Shown piece after piece: positions 9,891-21,952 of a stretch of 64,000 nucleotides of DNA (position 1 is the first letter of the stretch; each line of letters begins with the position of its first letter). The notes under the pieces are model-generated. The model was not told where the DNA came from. It saw nothing but the letters and a program-made list of their open reading frames with translations, and did not search any database. The DNA comes from Setomelanomma holmii (taxonomy: Eukaryota > Ascomycota > Dothideomycetes > Pleosporales > Phaeosphaeriaceae): positions 117,217 to 181,216 of the forward strand of contig ML978227.1 of NCBI GenBank assembly GCA_010015745.1, written 5' to 3'. A program made the translations under genes and the position numbers.

Positions 9891-11006
9891 ATGTCGAAGC
9901 CGAAAGATCTCAAGGCTCTCGTAGAGCTCACAAAGACAACACAGGGTCTTCTTACGCATTTTCAGTCTTCTCTCGCGCCCTCCACTTCTGTAGCACCTGC
10001 GCAGACTCAAACATCAATCACCGAGCTACCGAGCCCTCTCGATGTCGTCAAGGCTTCCACGACCCTACTCAAGTCGCATACGACGACGCTTTCACTCCTG
10101 CTCATCAATCCTCCGCTCACGCCCTCGGCGATCATTGCGAAGATCAGCGATGTCAGCTCTGGCGCCTTGAGCGGCATGGTCGCAGCCGCGTCCTACGTGC
10201 CGCAGGCTGGGCAGAAAGATGATGTCGGCAACATGATGCGAACGGAGTGGAAGGCGCAAGTGCGGAGACTGCTGGGGACATGGGGCGATGTGCTTGCACT
10301 GGTACTGCGCATGGCAGAGAGCAGGCAGAATGTGAAGGGTAAAGATACAGGACCAACCGAGGGCGAGAAGCAGGACGTGCTCTCTGCGACAGGTGTACTA
10401 TGGGAGGCTTGTGATGCGCTTGTCAAATTTTGTAATGATGGAGTTGTGGGCTTAGTGGTCAAGAAGGCGCAGGAGCTGCGGGCGACGTTGCTTGATGCTG
10501 TCGAAGAGCTGAAAGAATGGGGTGAAGATATCGAGGATGACGACGACGAGGCAGAGGGCAGCGATGACGAGGACGATCTGTTTGGCGCGTCGAATAAGCT
10601 GGGCAAGGACGACAAAGAGCTGAAGGAGCTGCTGGACACCAGTGTCAAGAAGCTGAAGATGGTGGGCATGCTGTACCAGGCTCTGCTCAAGAGGAGGTTG
10701 AAGACATATCCAGCGCCCACGACGTCTGCTACTACAGCGACAACAAATGGCACCAGCGAAGCGGCACCGCGTCCTGCTCAGAAGCTGGATGAGCTCATGG
10801 CGATACTGAAAGCAATACCCGAAACCGTGGACGATCTTGCCAGCGCATTCTACGACCTCGACGAAGACGAAGCAAAGGAGACGCTCGAAGAGTGCTGCAA
10901 AGAAGCAAAGAGCGCTGCCGAGCTGGTCAAGCATAGCTGGACAGGTTCAGACGACGAGTTTACTGCATGGTCTGCGAAATGGATCGCTGCGCTCGATGCA
11001 GCCTGA
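9891..11006 (+). CDS. GCIP/cyclin-D1-binding protein 1-like protein
   Basis: Intronless frame of 371 residues starting MSKPKDLKALVELTKTTQGL. The helical N-terminal half, with SGALSGMVAAASYVPQAG, matches the fungal proteins annotated as Grap2 and cyclin-D-interacting. A strongly acidic stretch (EDIEDDDDEAEGSDDEDD) lies near residues 210-230 and is followed by a second helical part with KLDELMAILKAIPETVDDLA. The animal relatives bind D-type cyclins and HLH factors; the fungal role is not established. There is no signal peptide or membrane segment, so it is cytosolic or nuclear. The family call rests on overall pattern rather than one diagnostic motif. Confidence 0.75.
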   Translation: MSKPKDLKALVELTKTTQGLLTHFQSSLAPSTSVAPAQTQTSITELPSPLDVVKASTTLLKSHTTTLSLLLINPPLTPSAIIAKISDVSSGALSGMVAAASYVPQAGQKDDVGNMMRTEWKAQVRRLLGTWGDVLALVLRMAESRQNVKGKDTGPTEGEKQDVLSATGVLWEACDALVKFCNDGVVGLVVKKAQELRATLLDAVEELKEWGEDIEDDDDEAEGSDDEDDLFGASNKLGKDDKELKELLDTSVKKLKMVGMLYQALLKRRLKTYPAPTTSATTATTNGTSEAAPRPAQKLDELMAILKAIPETVDDLASAFYDLDEDEAKETLEECCKEAKSAAELVKHSWTGSDDEFTAWSAKWIAALDAA

Positions 11007-11093
11007 GCACAACAGAAATAGACGGAGGATACTTGAACAGCTCGACATGCAATTTCTGGCCATATCCTACAACAACACAAGTCCCCATCCATC

Positions 11094-11886
11094 CTACAAC
11101 GCAAGCACGCCAATCAACCCCATCGCAACAGCAGCGCCGTAGCCGACGACAACATTTCCAGCCGCAGCACCTGTACTAGCAGCTGCTGTCGCGCTTCCAG
11201 TCGCGCTCTTCGTCTGACTCCTTGTCGCTGTTCCACTCACAACCGACGTCGCGGCCGAAGCGAGGGACGATGGCACAACAGTGGGGATGTTAGTGATGGT
11301 GACACCAGCGGCGGCGCAGAGGGTTTGGACGGCGGATGCGATGCCTGGAATTGTTATCAGTATCTTGTACAAAGAGGTGGAAAGTTGTGTAGTGGAAAAG
11401 ACGTACTAGCGATTTCCGATGCGCTGCAGCGCGATGGCGTGCATCCGTTGAGCGAGTTTGTGATGCTCTCACGCCCGGTCGTGCATTGGCATTTTGTGTC
11501 TGTCAAGCCGCATCCAGAACCGCCGACTGCGGCGGCGAAGCAGGGAATCTGTTGTTATCATTAGGCTGGGTTATCCGAGAAACGTCGACGATCAAGTGCG
11601 CGGAAGTATCGACTTGAAACTGCAAACGTGGAGAGATATGTATGTTGCGGGCCGTTTGGATGACTGGCTGGGGTCTGGGTAGGAGGGCGGAAGATGGAAG
11701 GATTCGATATGCTTTTGCGCAGCTGGGTTGTGCATGCTTTTGCAGTTTCATATTCCCCTGGAGATAATGAAGAAAGGATGCGGGAGAGGTATCAATACGT
11801 ACAGCACAGCTGGGAATACCACTGAGGTCCTGAGCAGCGACGAACGCGAGCGAAGTCGCAAACGCGAGGATGGCAGAGAAACGCAT
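11094..11886 (-). CDS. CFEM-domain, GPI-anchored type surface protein
   Basis: Three exons, 11803-11886, 11407-11548 and 11094-11344, give 158 residues. Residues 1-18 are a signal peptide (MRFSAILAFATSLAFVAA). The CFEM domain has eight cysteines at 27, 31, 41, 48, 50, 64, 69 and 85 and the Asp of GCGLTDTKCQC at 46, the position used for haem iron in characterised CFEM proteins. A Ser/Thr/Ala-rich stretch and a hydrophobic C-terminus (GLIGVLAL) fit a GPI anchor signal. All eight cysteines appear only with both joints used. The first intron is long for this window (254 nt), so its borders are the least certain part. Possible roles are haem/iron capture or surface structure; the sequence does not decide. 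Confidence 0.85.
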
Positions 11887-14404
11887 GTTGACTGTATTTG
11901 GATCTGGTGGGGATGGAGATGAAGATTGAGTTTCGCAGACGTATGTCGAAGACTGAAGATGATATGTAGTATACACAATAAACCACAAAGTCTCAGCCCT
12001 AGACGAAAAGCAAGACATCCACTCTTACTTATACACACGTCCAATTCCAAGAGACGAGCAATCTTGCCCGCGGACGACCCCATAACATGAACGCCATGCA
12101 CAACATCTAACCGGTCCGTGTTACACCAGCCGAGCACCTAGCTTCCGAGCCTACGCTAGCGAATCAAAAGTGCCCGGACCAAAAGCAAGGGCGGTCTTGG
12201 CGGGACAATTGAGCCTACAGAGTGGAACAGAGTTTGAACGGCGCTGGTGTGCGTTCTAGAAGGTTAGGTCTGGGAGAGTGGAAGGTTTGGCTAGCTTGCA
12301 TTAGAGATGGACTGGGGGTGGCCGAGTTAGCCAATCATTTTCATCGCATTCACCACCTTGGACATGTTCAAGAACGACTCCAAATTGACAAAGACGAGCC
12401 AACATCCGGGGGGAGCTGGTGGTTGAGATAACGCAGGGATATCTTTTGCGGTATCCAAGTGACATGCTCCCACACTTCCAACTTCTAGATTGCATGAAGG
12501 CGCCGCCACTGTCACTCCCCTCCTCCCGTGCGGATGCGTTCATGCTGCTGTATGATCGCTCATGCGTGTGCACTAGTTTCGCTCGATAGTCTACCACTAC
12601 CAGAATGTATTGCGGTTTACGAACTGCACGGGCAACGAGGTTTGCTCAGGAACGGTGATCATGATGCTGATGTGATGATAGTGAACCATTCAACAAGGAG
12701 CAAGCATCGTCGCATTCGCATTGATTGTAGATCAAGACTCGACTATTTGAGTAGCGTGTGATGCAGATGCGGAGAAACACTATTGTATGTACGGTACCTG
12801 CCTACTTTTGGAAGGTGTATGCAGAGCAGCGACTACACTATTGAGGTCGCATTGTTGCGATACTATGGTTAAAAACACGTCTCGTTCGCGAGGTGGTGAG
12901 TTTTAACAGGTTCGCTGACATGCAGGTACCGCCGCCACACTGCAGCCACAGAACCCCTTTCCAGACCTCCCCCTCCAGAGTCCAAATCTCTCAATGACAC
13001 CCTCCCTCATGCAGCAGCATCTCCATCTCCACCTTGATTGCTGCTGACCTCATATCTCATCCCCGATTCCTTCTCCTAGCAATCGATTCCCAAGCCCCAC
13101 TACATCGGATCCGCAGCGTGGGCTTTGGGGACGGGACCCACACAGCGCACCGACATCTGAAACACGCACCCTGACTCGCGCGCTGGATGCGTGCTGATCA
13201 GGGGTGCGTTCGATGTCTCAGGTTCTGCACCTCTTCACGTCTGCAGTAGTCATCAGGGAAACTGCAGCGAAAAAAGTGAGGCACCTTTGCCTTGCTTTGC
13301 TGCGATGTGATGAGATTGTATGTTTCGTGGGGGTCCCTCGAGGTCGAGTTGCGGCCCAGCTCCCAACTTCCAAGTCACCTTTCGTGACACAGCGGCTGCT
13401 ATTCTCGTCACGCGTCGTACAAAACGCTAAAAAGCCTTTGCAGAACCGCTCGTTCGGTGGCGCACAGCGAGTTTTTCGCCTGCTGCAGGGCTGATCATGG
13501 TGCGGGAGCCACGCGAAGTGTAAAAGTGACGCGTTGTGGAAGGGCGCACTTCGGTCGAACTTTATTGAGGTGCTTGGGACGCCTGACAGGCGGATGTCGG
13601 GTGCTTGGCCGGTGGGTGCAGCTGCACCTCGTGAAGGTTGGAGGGAAAGCTGTATTGTCAGTGGCCCGGCCGGATGCTGGCTGCCGATAGTCAAGGGGAG
13701 GCAAAGAAGCACTTTGCTGCGACAGATGACGAATGATGATGCGGCTCATTTTCGGACCTTGTTGAGTGAAGAAGACATGGTTGTAAAGTGCGCCGAGGGA
13801 AGTATTGATCTGTAGATGACTAAGTCAATGTACATGCGACATGACGAACAGTAGACAACAAAGATTGGGATCTGTTTGAGGTTGGTAGGTTATTTTTTAC
13901 CATTTCAACACTCTACACGTCGTCAACATGACAAACGCCGAACCCAGCAGATATTCCCGACAGGGGTTCCCACATTACTCTGGCCAAGCAGGTGGTGCTA
14001 GTTGTACAAGCCAATAAACATTCAAACAAATCCCCCATTTCACCCATGCTGGTAGCCCTGATTGTTACTCAAACTAAACTGGTGAATGCCTGCCCGAGAA
14101 CACCGATGTCCAGCCCGGCGTCAGGTCGCAATCTAACGTAAATGGCCCGCAAAAACACTCGAAAATCTTCGCCGAAGAAACTTCCAGATACCCTAGTGGT
14201 GATTGTAGAAGGGGAGAGAGATCGCAGAGCTTGGTGAGGTATATTGCTGAGAAAAGGTCGTGTCGCAGACGAAAGATCTGAATGTAGGAATCAAGAAAAA
14301 GACAAGATGCTGTTGCAGACTCCGAGGATATGAGAATTTTGTGAAGCCGTGAAATCGGGATGTGTGTGGTTGACCCCATTATGAGCACCCAAGGTAGTGT
14401 GTGC
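11887..14404. other. Long intergenic region, no gene recognised
   Basis: About 2.5 kb between the divergent-facing CFEM start and the end of the large minus-strand gene. The longest frames (13218-13712 on minus, 12301-12597 on minus) lack recognisable motifs. The part next to 14404 is probably the 3' untranslated region of the minus-strand gene, and the part next to 11887 the CFEM promoter. Confidence 0.4.
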
Positions 14405-17400
14405 TCAGAACATGGCACCATCCATGGGTTGCTGTGCCGTGGGGTGATTATTCATGGGTCGAGGAGGAGAATTATTGCGCGGGACGAAGCCACCCTGTGG
14501 GAGGGCAGGGGAAACAGCAGGCCCGGCTTGTGCTTGGCCCCTCAAGCTCTTGCCTTCACTCGAGGTCTTCCTTAGCCTGTTTCTAGGTTGGGGTGACTGG
14601 GTTGTGAGCGCCTCCGATGAGTTCGTGCGCATGGGCTCGGCGTAGGGCGCACGTGGAGCATCGAAGCCGGCTTGAATGGCTGGGTCGTAGGGGTTATGGT
14701 GTTCAGGTCGACCGAAGCCAAAGCGTTTCCGCATGGGATTGATCGGAGGCACTGGCGGCGCAGCAGCCTCGATGCCATTCTTCAGCGACGCGCCCGGTGG
14801 CAGACTGACTGTGTCAATGACGGACGTCGTGGAAATGAAGACAGGCTCCGAAATCTCGGATTTGGCAATCGACTTCTTGCGAAGCATGCCTTGCCTTGGC
14901 TGCACGGAACTAGGGTTGAAAGCAGCTGCATTCGGCGTTGAGGGGTTAGACACAGGCGGTGTATGGTTCGCAGAGAACGGAGGCATAGGAGAAGGCAACG
15001 AGCTGTTGTAGCCCCCTGGCGAAGGACGAGGCGAAATTGGTATACCAGGAGAAAATTTGCCCTGGGGCAGACCAAGTCGGGGCGAGGCATTGCCAGAAGC
15101 AGTCCCTGTCTGTATAGGTTGGAGATGCTTGGAGTCGAAGTAGTTTGAGGCAGTAGTCTTGCTGTTGCTGCGTGATCGCATATGGCTCTGGCTATCCAGC
15201 GAAGGCCGTTCCGCAGGCAGTGGTGGGGTGGGATGGGCGACGTATCCTGGCATTGATGGAACAGTGTTCGGAGGATAGGCGCTTCTTGAGCCCTCCATCA
15301 TAGCTTGTTCGAGATCATCTCGGTATTCGCCAGGGCGACTGCGCGATCGGCTGTTCGAAGTCCCTGAGCTCGAGCGCTCGCGTGTGGACCTCCCCGCCGA
15401 AGTTGGGGGAGATCTACCAATGGGCCGACCAGAACGACTGCTATCTGTGCCTGACCGTTGCCGGCTCTCGAATTCGCGCTGTGCGTCCTGCTCACTCTGT
15501 TGCAATACGCGTGATGGCTTCGACCTGAGAGTGGGTACGTCAGGTCGAGCATTGTCGGCATGAAGCCCAACAAGGGAAGTACTGCTGGCGTTGTTCGATC
15601 CAGCACCAAGCGTCAACTTTCTCGGTATGCGAGATGGTATCTCCGGGATGCGATCCACGGTCGCAAAAGATTCTCGGCTAGACTTTGCTCGCAACATGTT
15701 CAAGGCATTCTTCAGACCTCCTGACGGACCCGGCGCAGGAGCAGGGCTGGTGGACCGACCCTCAGCTCTTGCACGTAGGTTCTCTTGTATCACGCGCTGT
15801 CGCTGAGCAAGATCTCGCTGGAACGCCTCGTGATCTGCTTCGGTCTCGTTGCTTGCGATACGCTCGTGCGTTCGCTTCGGAGTCAAATCCCATTGGAAGC
15901 CATTGTCCGTGGGCTCCGGTGTCATGCTAGTGGCATGGGGTGCGGTTTTGGGTCCATCAATAGGGCTAACAGAGCTGGAGCTGGCACGCTCATTGCGGTA
16001 TGGGTTGTCGATATCGTCCAAATCCCACGGGTTCGAGTGACTGTAGGTGGAAGGTGCTGGAGTAACATTCTCAGAACTGACTTGTCGAGGTTGCAGACCG
16101 ATGTTTTGAGTGCGAAGAGCCAAGCCAGCAGGTGTCGTAGCAGGAGGGCAGGTCAGACCTTGGTCCTCACCGTAGTTCGATGATACGTTGCTCACGTTGC
16201 GAAGATGCTGGCGGATGAGCCCACTGAGCCCGCCATTGTCTGGACCCAGAGTTGGTGAGTCCACATCCGCATCGTCAAGCTTTGGTGACTGATCTGGGCG
16301 AGGGAAATGTCCTGGTGGTTGCAATTGACCGACTGAGCTTGATAATGTCGAGCCCAATCTCTCTTCAGGGGCAACACGAGATGCACTGCGAGATCTCATG
16401 GCCGGGTGCTCGAAGATGGACGGTGCAGGACCAGTCGCTACAGGCAGATTCTCGAAGCGCCGCACTGGCTCACGGGGTCGACGATCTACCGCCTTTGGCA
16501 CTTCTTGTTCATCATCACTTGAACCTGGAGACGTCAAGAATGTTGCACCCTGGTCGGTGGACTCCTTCCGAGGGTACAGGTCCTGCTTAGGTGGGGAGCT
16601 GGGTGTCGCCGGCCCACCGACTTTCATTTGGCTGGCAGCCGCCTGGAATCTTGAGAATGCAGCAGCAGCCGGGCTTGGTTCAGCCGGTGATTCGGGTTTA
16701 GGTGGCTGGGCAGCCTCCGATCCTGCACGTCTTCGCTTTTCTTGCTCCGCGCGCTCTCTGAGAGTCGGCTTTCGTGGAGGCGATTTCTCGGCTTTTGGCG
16801 TCGGCGCCAGCGCCTGGGGCATGTCCCGGTCCCGATGCATTGCTCGAAGTCGCTCGGCGTATTGTTGCTCACTGAAGGCTTCCTTTGGCTTGTTGAAGGC
16901 ACCCATGGCTGTGGCTTTGCCTCGATCATTCGGCTGCAGCGCAGCCTTGAGTGCGTGTGCATCATCGCTGTCGCTTGCGATTGGGCTGACCAAGGGAGGG
17001 GACAGAGGGCGAGTGAGCACAGGACTGGAGCCGGCAGACGAGCCAGTTCTCGTCCTCTCCGTCTGGGACAACGGTACAGGGCTCTCTGAGCGGGATCCAG
17101 GTCCTCGATTGAACCGCTCACTCAGATTGGTCGCAGACCTAGCTAGTGGGAATGGAATGGGAGGTGTCGAACGGCCAGTTGGCGCACGTGCTCGCTGTAT
17201 CGAGTTTAGGCGGTTCATGGAAGATGACTGTTGTTCCTGAATATGAAGATCAAGTCCTTGGTCATACAACCTCCGGGCCTTGGTCGCCGAGCGACCGAGT
17301 TCGCCACCAGTGGCACTAATAGGGGAGAACGGAGGTGAGCTGACGGGAATAGAGTTGGCCCCTTGAGACGCGATCGATGTGGCGGCGGTGGATGTGCGAG

Positions 17401-18085
17401 TATTGACAGTGCCAGAGTTGGTAGATGATGATGTCTCTCTTTTGCGGCTAAGCGCAGAAGGACTGGAAGGCTCTGACCGCTGACCACTCTGATCGTCTAA
17501 CTCCTGTTGCCTCAGTCTGTCCTTCTCTTCCTGCCGCAGCTTCTGGTACGCGGACATGTTGACATCGTCATCATAGAGAGTTCGACCCAGACCTTTGGTG
17601 CTATTGTTTGAGATCATGTAAATCTTCTGTCGGCCCCCAAAGAGGACATTGCCCTCGCCAGGGCGAGCTCTGCTCATCATGCTTCCCGATCCGTCATCGT
17701 CCCTGCTGCTGTCGAATGAGCCTTGTCGCTCGTTGGCAAATGGTGGCCGAATTGAACCGTTGAGCGATGAAACTTCGGCTATATCAGAAAGCCCTCCTGG
17801 GACGAAGCCAAACTCGTGGAGCCTAGACTGCCGCTTTGGTTGCAGTACGCTGTCGTCGCTTGCTTTGCCCATCTTGGAGCTCGGATCGTCTTGCTCGCGT
17901 AACATGCTAAAGCGTGTAGACAGGCCTGGCATGATTAAGCTTGTCCTGAAATCGTCGACCTTGGGTAGTGCTGCATCAAGATTGAACTCTGGTTGAGGAG
18001 CTTCTTGTCCCTTCTTTCCCTTTTTCGCCTTCTTTCCAATCGGCTCATCCCCGACATCCTTCTTCCTGGTGAGCCAGCGATTCAT
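14405..18085 (-). CDS. Large disordered Pezizomycotina protein, function unknown
   Basis: A single open frame of 1226 residues from the ATG at 18085, giving MNRWLTRKKDVGDEPIGKKA. The frame continues 14 codons further up, but MNRWLTRKK is the more family-like start in my judgement. A basic N-terminus leads into a conserved-looking block (DDFRTSLIMPGLSTRFSMLR and RLHEFGFVPGGLSDIAEVSS, about residues 45-110). The rest is rich in Ser, Pro, Arg and Gln with short charged helical pieces (YQKLRQEEKDRLRQQELDD; FQRDLAQRQRVIQENLRAR). I see no catalytic motif, signal peptide or membrane segment. Such layout suits a scaffold or cytoskeleton/polarity-related protein, but that is only a guess from composition. 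Confidence 0.75.
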   Translation of the reverse strand: MNRWLTRKKDVGDEPIGKKAKKGKKGQEAPQPEFNLDAALPKVDDFRTSLIMPGLSTRFSMLREQDDPSSKMGKASDDSVLQPKRQSRLHEFGFVPGGLSDIAEVSSLNGSIRPPFANERQGSFDSSRDDDGSGSMMSRARPGEGNVLFGGRQKIYMISNNSTKGLGRTLYDDDVNMSAYQKLRQEEKDRLRQQELDDQSGQRSEPSSPSALSRKRETSSSTNSGTVNTRTSTAATSIASQGANSIPVSSPPFSPISATGGELGRSATKARRLYDQGLDLHIQEQQSSSMNRLNSIQRARAPTGRSTPPIPFPLARSATNLSERFNRGPGSRSESPVPLSQTERTRTGSSAGSSPVLTRPLSPPLVSPIASDSDDAHALKAALQPNDRGKATAMGAFNKPKEAFSEQQYAERLRAMHRDRDMPQALAPTPKAEKSPPRKPTLRERAEQEKRRRAGSEAAQPPKPESPAEPSPAAAAFSRFQAAASQMKVGGPATPSSPPKQDLYPRKESTDQGATFLTSPGSSDDEQEVPKAVDRRPREPVRRFENLPVATGPAPSIFEHPAMRSRSASRVAPEERLGSTLSSSVGQLQPPGHFPRPDQSPKLDDADVDSPTLGPDNGGLSGLIRQHLRNVSNVSSNYGEDQGLTCPPATTPAGLALRTQNIGLQPRQVSSENVTPAPSTYSHSNPWDLDDIDNPYRNERASSSSVSPIDGPKTAPHATSMTPEPTDNGFQWDLTPKRTHERIASNETEADHEAFQRDLAQRQRVIQENLRARAEGRSTSPAPAPGPSGGLKNALNMLRAKSSRESFATVDRIPEIPSRIPRKLTLGAGSNNASSTSLVGLHADNARPDVPTLRSKPSRVLQQSEQDAQREFESRQRSGTDSSRSGRPIGRSPPTSAGRSTRERSSSGTSNSRSRSRPGEYRDDLEQAMMEGSRSAYPPNTVPSMPGYVAHPTPPLPAERPSLDSQSHMRSRSNSKTTASNYFDSKHLQPIQTGTASGNASPRLGLPQGKFSPGIPISPRPSPGGYNSSLPSPMPPFSANHTPPVSNPSTPNAAAFNPSSVQPRQGMLRKKSIAKSEISEPVFISTTSVIDTVSLPPGASLKNGIEAAAPPVPPINPMRKRFGFGRPEHHNPYDPAIQAGFDAPRAPYAEPMRTNSSEALTTQSPQPRNRLRKTSSEGKSLRGQAQAGPAVSPALPQGGFVPRNNSPPRPMNNHPTAQQPMDGAMF

Positions 18086-21000
18086 CGTGGCCTGGAACTT
18101 GTTAGCGATCTGAATACGCAAATGCATATTCGCGACGTCGAAGTGTGCTGCAAGGGTGGTGTGGTGGGGGATGGTGGCTTACGGATGGCAACAGCAACCC
18201 GAACTGTTGAGAATTCTCGAGTGAGGTGAGTCCTGACCGTGATGGTGAATCGGGCAATCGCGACTGCGAAAGGCAGGTACACTAGGACGGAGGAAGTCTG
18301 TCGTATGTTATTAGCGAAAGTCCCTGCATGACTTTCTCCGTGCACCTCTATCACTGCCGTCCATCATTCGGATGTAGCCACCTACCCAATTGCAATGTCG
18401 ACTCCCAAACCTTCAGTTGTTCGCGTTATACGGGTATGTAGCCGAGACGAGAAGTGCAGGTGAAGGGGGCAGGCGCGATGTCCATGTAGTGTAGGGCGCG
18501 AGGCAGGCACGACGATATAGGAAGTGGCGACTCTGTGCCTGTTCGAAAGAATGCGGTCTTGTTTGGGCAGGAACGAGGAGGGCGTCTAAATGGGTCAAGG
18601 TTTCGTCCAGAGGTAGGGCAGAGAGGCGTGGGAATGTCTCGAAGGGTGGCTCGGCTGGCGGGAAAATGGGAAATGTCTAAACAGTAGATTATCGCAAGTT
18701 AAGGAGCGTGTGTAGCTGGAATAACGGGTGAAGGAGTGAGGTGCACGCGCGCTGCGGTGTGCGGCAGTGAAGCAAAGAAATGCGAGAAGCAGATCTCCCG
18801 ACCGGAATCGACCAGCACTGAAGAGGAGTCGTCGAAGGAGCGGGCAGCACTGGGCGTATGAAAGCCGGGCCTGGGGAGGGACAAGCAATTCGACTAGGGA
18901 CAAGGTTCAATTTCCACTAAGCTCATTTCCGCGCTGCATGGGCGCTTGAGACACGCACCAGCAACCGCAAGGAGCACCAGGGATTCCCTGCCGCGCGGGC
19001 CATAAGCCGGCGCTCGCTGCAGCCCATGACGGCCACTGGAAGAAGCCAATCGTGTGCTTGTTCAAGCCAAAACCCGCACCGTCGCAGGGGATGTGGGCGA
19101 TTGTAGAAACGTGAGGAAAAGAGCATCACCACCAAACGGGCGCTAGTTCTGTCGCGCCTGCCTCGAGCTGTCGCGTCGAGCATTCCTAGCTACCGCAGCG
19201 CTCGAGACAACAACAACAACAACAAAAACACCACTGCCGATTCACTCGCATGCATCGCGACTCAGCACCCAGAATGCACCGTCTTGCACATCGCTGGGCG
19301 CCCGCAACAGCCACTGCAACAGCGCAGGGCCACGCTCGCACTGTGACTGCACGTTGCCGCAGCTAATCAGCACGCTGCCCTGAACGCGTACCTGCGTACC
19401 TGCAGGGCGGGAGGGGGCTGAGGCGAACCTCAGTCCACGGCAGCGACGTTTGCTTATTCTCTGCTTCGAGACCTGACACAGTGGGCAGCTTGGCCTCGCC
19501 ACCTCAACTCCAGTCTGCGACAATGTCTTTTTCGTCCAGTAGCCATCGCCTGGCATCCAGTATGAAGGAGAGAATGCGGGGGAGGCGATGTCTCTGGCCT
19601 GTCTCTGGTACTGGAACCCAACGCCATCGCCTACATGAAGCCGCTAACTTCGGGAAGCACAACGAAGCGAGCCAACCAGCTGCCGGCAGTCGTCTTGAAC
19701 CCGGTGGCCATACTATTCCCCTGGGCTAACCGCTTGCTTGAAGTCTTACAGTCTCCTTTTCTGGTACTACTAAGTAGTCAAATTCGACATACCTCGAGTT
19801 CATCGCTAGGCAATGGGCTCCTTCTAGCTCATGAGAGGTCTCGAAGTACGACTTCACTACGACCGTGTATCCACTGGCGAGAATCATCTCCGTGAACCCT
19901 GCCCTCATCGCTCGCATCATCAAACTGTCCCGCGTGGCTTCCTCGATACGTCAGGCTGTCCCCGGCTCCTCCTGTACCCCCGCATACAGCTGTTCAATTG
20001 CGCGCGATTCTCTTTATTAACACGCGCGGGCAATTTTCGTCGCACGAAGCTAGGGACGGTCGATTACCTCATAGAGGATTTCGGTACTGTGCCTGCATGA
20101 GCTTGCAGCAAACGACAGAAGCCGGAAAGCTTATGCCCTATGGCTGTATCGACTGCCGCTTGCGGTTTTGTCCCCTTCCCCTTCCAGCGCGGATGTTCAT
20201 GCTGCGCACATATTGCGCCCAATACATAACCATGGAAACTATCGCACTCGTCGATATCGAACAACTTCAGTTGATCGGGATTATGATTGATCTGAAACAC
20301 ATCGAGGACATTCTGCTATAGGATGACAGCAAAGTCAGCATTCCCCTCTTCCAGGACGATGGTACGGATGACGATCTGTCTCGAGCCGTCCGTGAAATTG
20401 CAGCAGGATCTACGGTCCATCAGCCCTGCAGAGAGGCACACTCTCATTGGCTGGTAGATGCTGCCGCACACGCGACTGGTCGCGAAGCGGCCTGTTGTCA
20501 AATATTAGCACGCTTTACTATCGGCGCAACCTGGGCGAAGCTCAATCCTCTCACCAGTACAAATCCTCTCACAACCTCTGCGGGGTGTTTCAGAAAGCGC
20601 ATCAGGGGGTCTGTGGAGACCCTCGAGAGCATCGGACTGTCATAGCGTACGTTGAGTGTCAGCCAGCTCGGGACTTCAAGCATCATCGCTGCAGCCCCAA
20701 CGTCGACCCGTCTGCCGTTGTTCCACTACATAAAAACCGCCGAATGGTCGAGTCCCGAGATTCGTCGTTCCCTGGCGCAGGACCGGGTTCATCATCGTTA
20801 ATGAAACACTCCATCAGCAGCTTTCGCTCACTGTACTGACAACCTCAATATCAAGATTCTTCCTGCTCTTCACCATTTCCAGGTTTAGAAAAGGATGCAG
20901 TCAGCCTGGTGGAACTCAGGACCGTTGAAGTCAACAGCCACGAGCACGTGCAGGCCGTCCTGCCAAGCCAGACCCGAAATGAAAACTGGATATGTTTCTT

Positions 21001-21952
21001 CGGGCGCGAGGTGTTCGGATCGGGATCATGATCGCTTTCCAAAGGCCAATTTCGGCTGGTGGGGAGAACCTGTCGCTCACAGACCCGATTTCGCCTCTTG
21101 AGCAGAACCAAAATCTGACTCTGGAAAAAAAGAAAAAAAAAACGTTTCCAGAGAGAATGGTGGTGCTGATCATGTACCTCTGAGTACTCGGCCGATTTCT
21201 GGCATCTCGATGCGAACACGAGGTACAGGAAAGTGCTTTGGTAGCGAAGCACGCGAAGCTGACGCGCGCCGGACCAACACCACGCGAGCGGGTAAAGACG
21301 TCCATTGGTATAGATCCATGTGGCTGGACGGTTCATACGCAAGTCAATTTCGACTTCTGCATGTCGGCGCTGGAGTTCAAGAAGGCACAAACAATTTCAG
21401 CAGAGTGCCTCTTTCCGAAGAGCTGGCAGTCAAGTAGCCGCGATGCATCTTCCGAGCCTGGAAGCCCAAGACTCACGGTGCGTCCGTAAAGCCATGTGAG
21501 CAGCACATGTCCATAGTGGAATGAGAAACATCATATGCTTGTGACGCTTGGCTGGGTACTCCGAAAGTTACTGTATGCTTTATGAGTTATTTGTTGGCAA
21601 CTTGCAAGCTTGACGCTTCAACACCAAATTCAAGCCTGTGTTGACATGCACATGTGCTTATGTCAGGAACGAACTCGTCACGCTACCACTCATGTCTTCA
21701 CATTTCTGGATCCACTTCTGGATTGTTGATATGGTAGTGCAGCTTTCATGGATATGTCTTTATTGTATTCCGTTATCACATTTCTCGCTTTGTTCTTTCC
21801 AGCCTCGTTCATCTCGTATGCCAGACGCACCTTCATCAATTGGCCCAATATCGAGCCTTCTATTGATTCTCGCATCTGCTTCACAATCCCAATCCCCTGT
21901 ATAGCAGTCCATTCAATCCCGCCCCCAGCGCTGCCCCGCACCCATCCCTCTC
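18086..21952. other. Long intergenic region with a decayed coding-like patch
   Basis: About 3.9 kb without a gene I can name. A short CAA repeat lies at 19209-19226 and an A-rich run at 21126-21142. On the minus strand between about 20820 and 20064 several protein-like frames follow each other with frame changes and one TAG between them; see findings. The section near 18086-18400 probably carries the 5' untranslated region and promoter of the disordered-protein gene. Confidence 0.4.

Noticed and set aside
13218..13712. 164-codon minus-strand frame
   Set aside because: No motif, composition like random GC-rich sequence, overlapping frames on the other strand.
16398..17240. 280-codon open frame on the plus strand
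   Set aside because: Antisense to the Ser/Pro/Arg-rich disordered protein; Gly/Cys/Ser-rich translation without motifs.
20851..21390. 179-codon minus-strand frame in a gene-free region
   Set aside because: Poly-Phe from an A-rich run, overlapping second frame, no family features and no sensible neighbours; not called as a gene.
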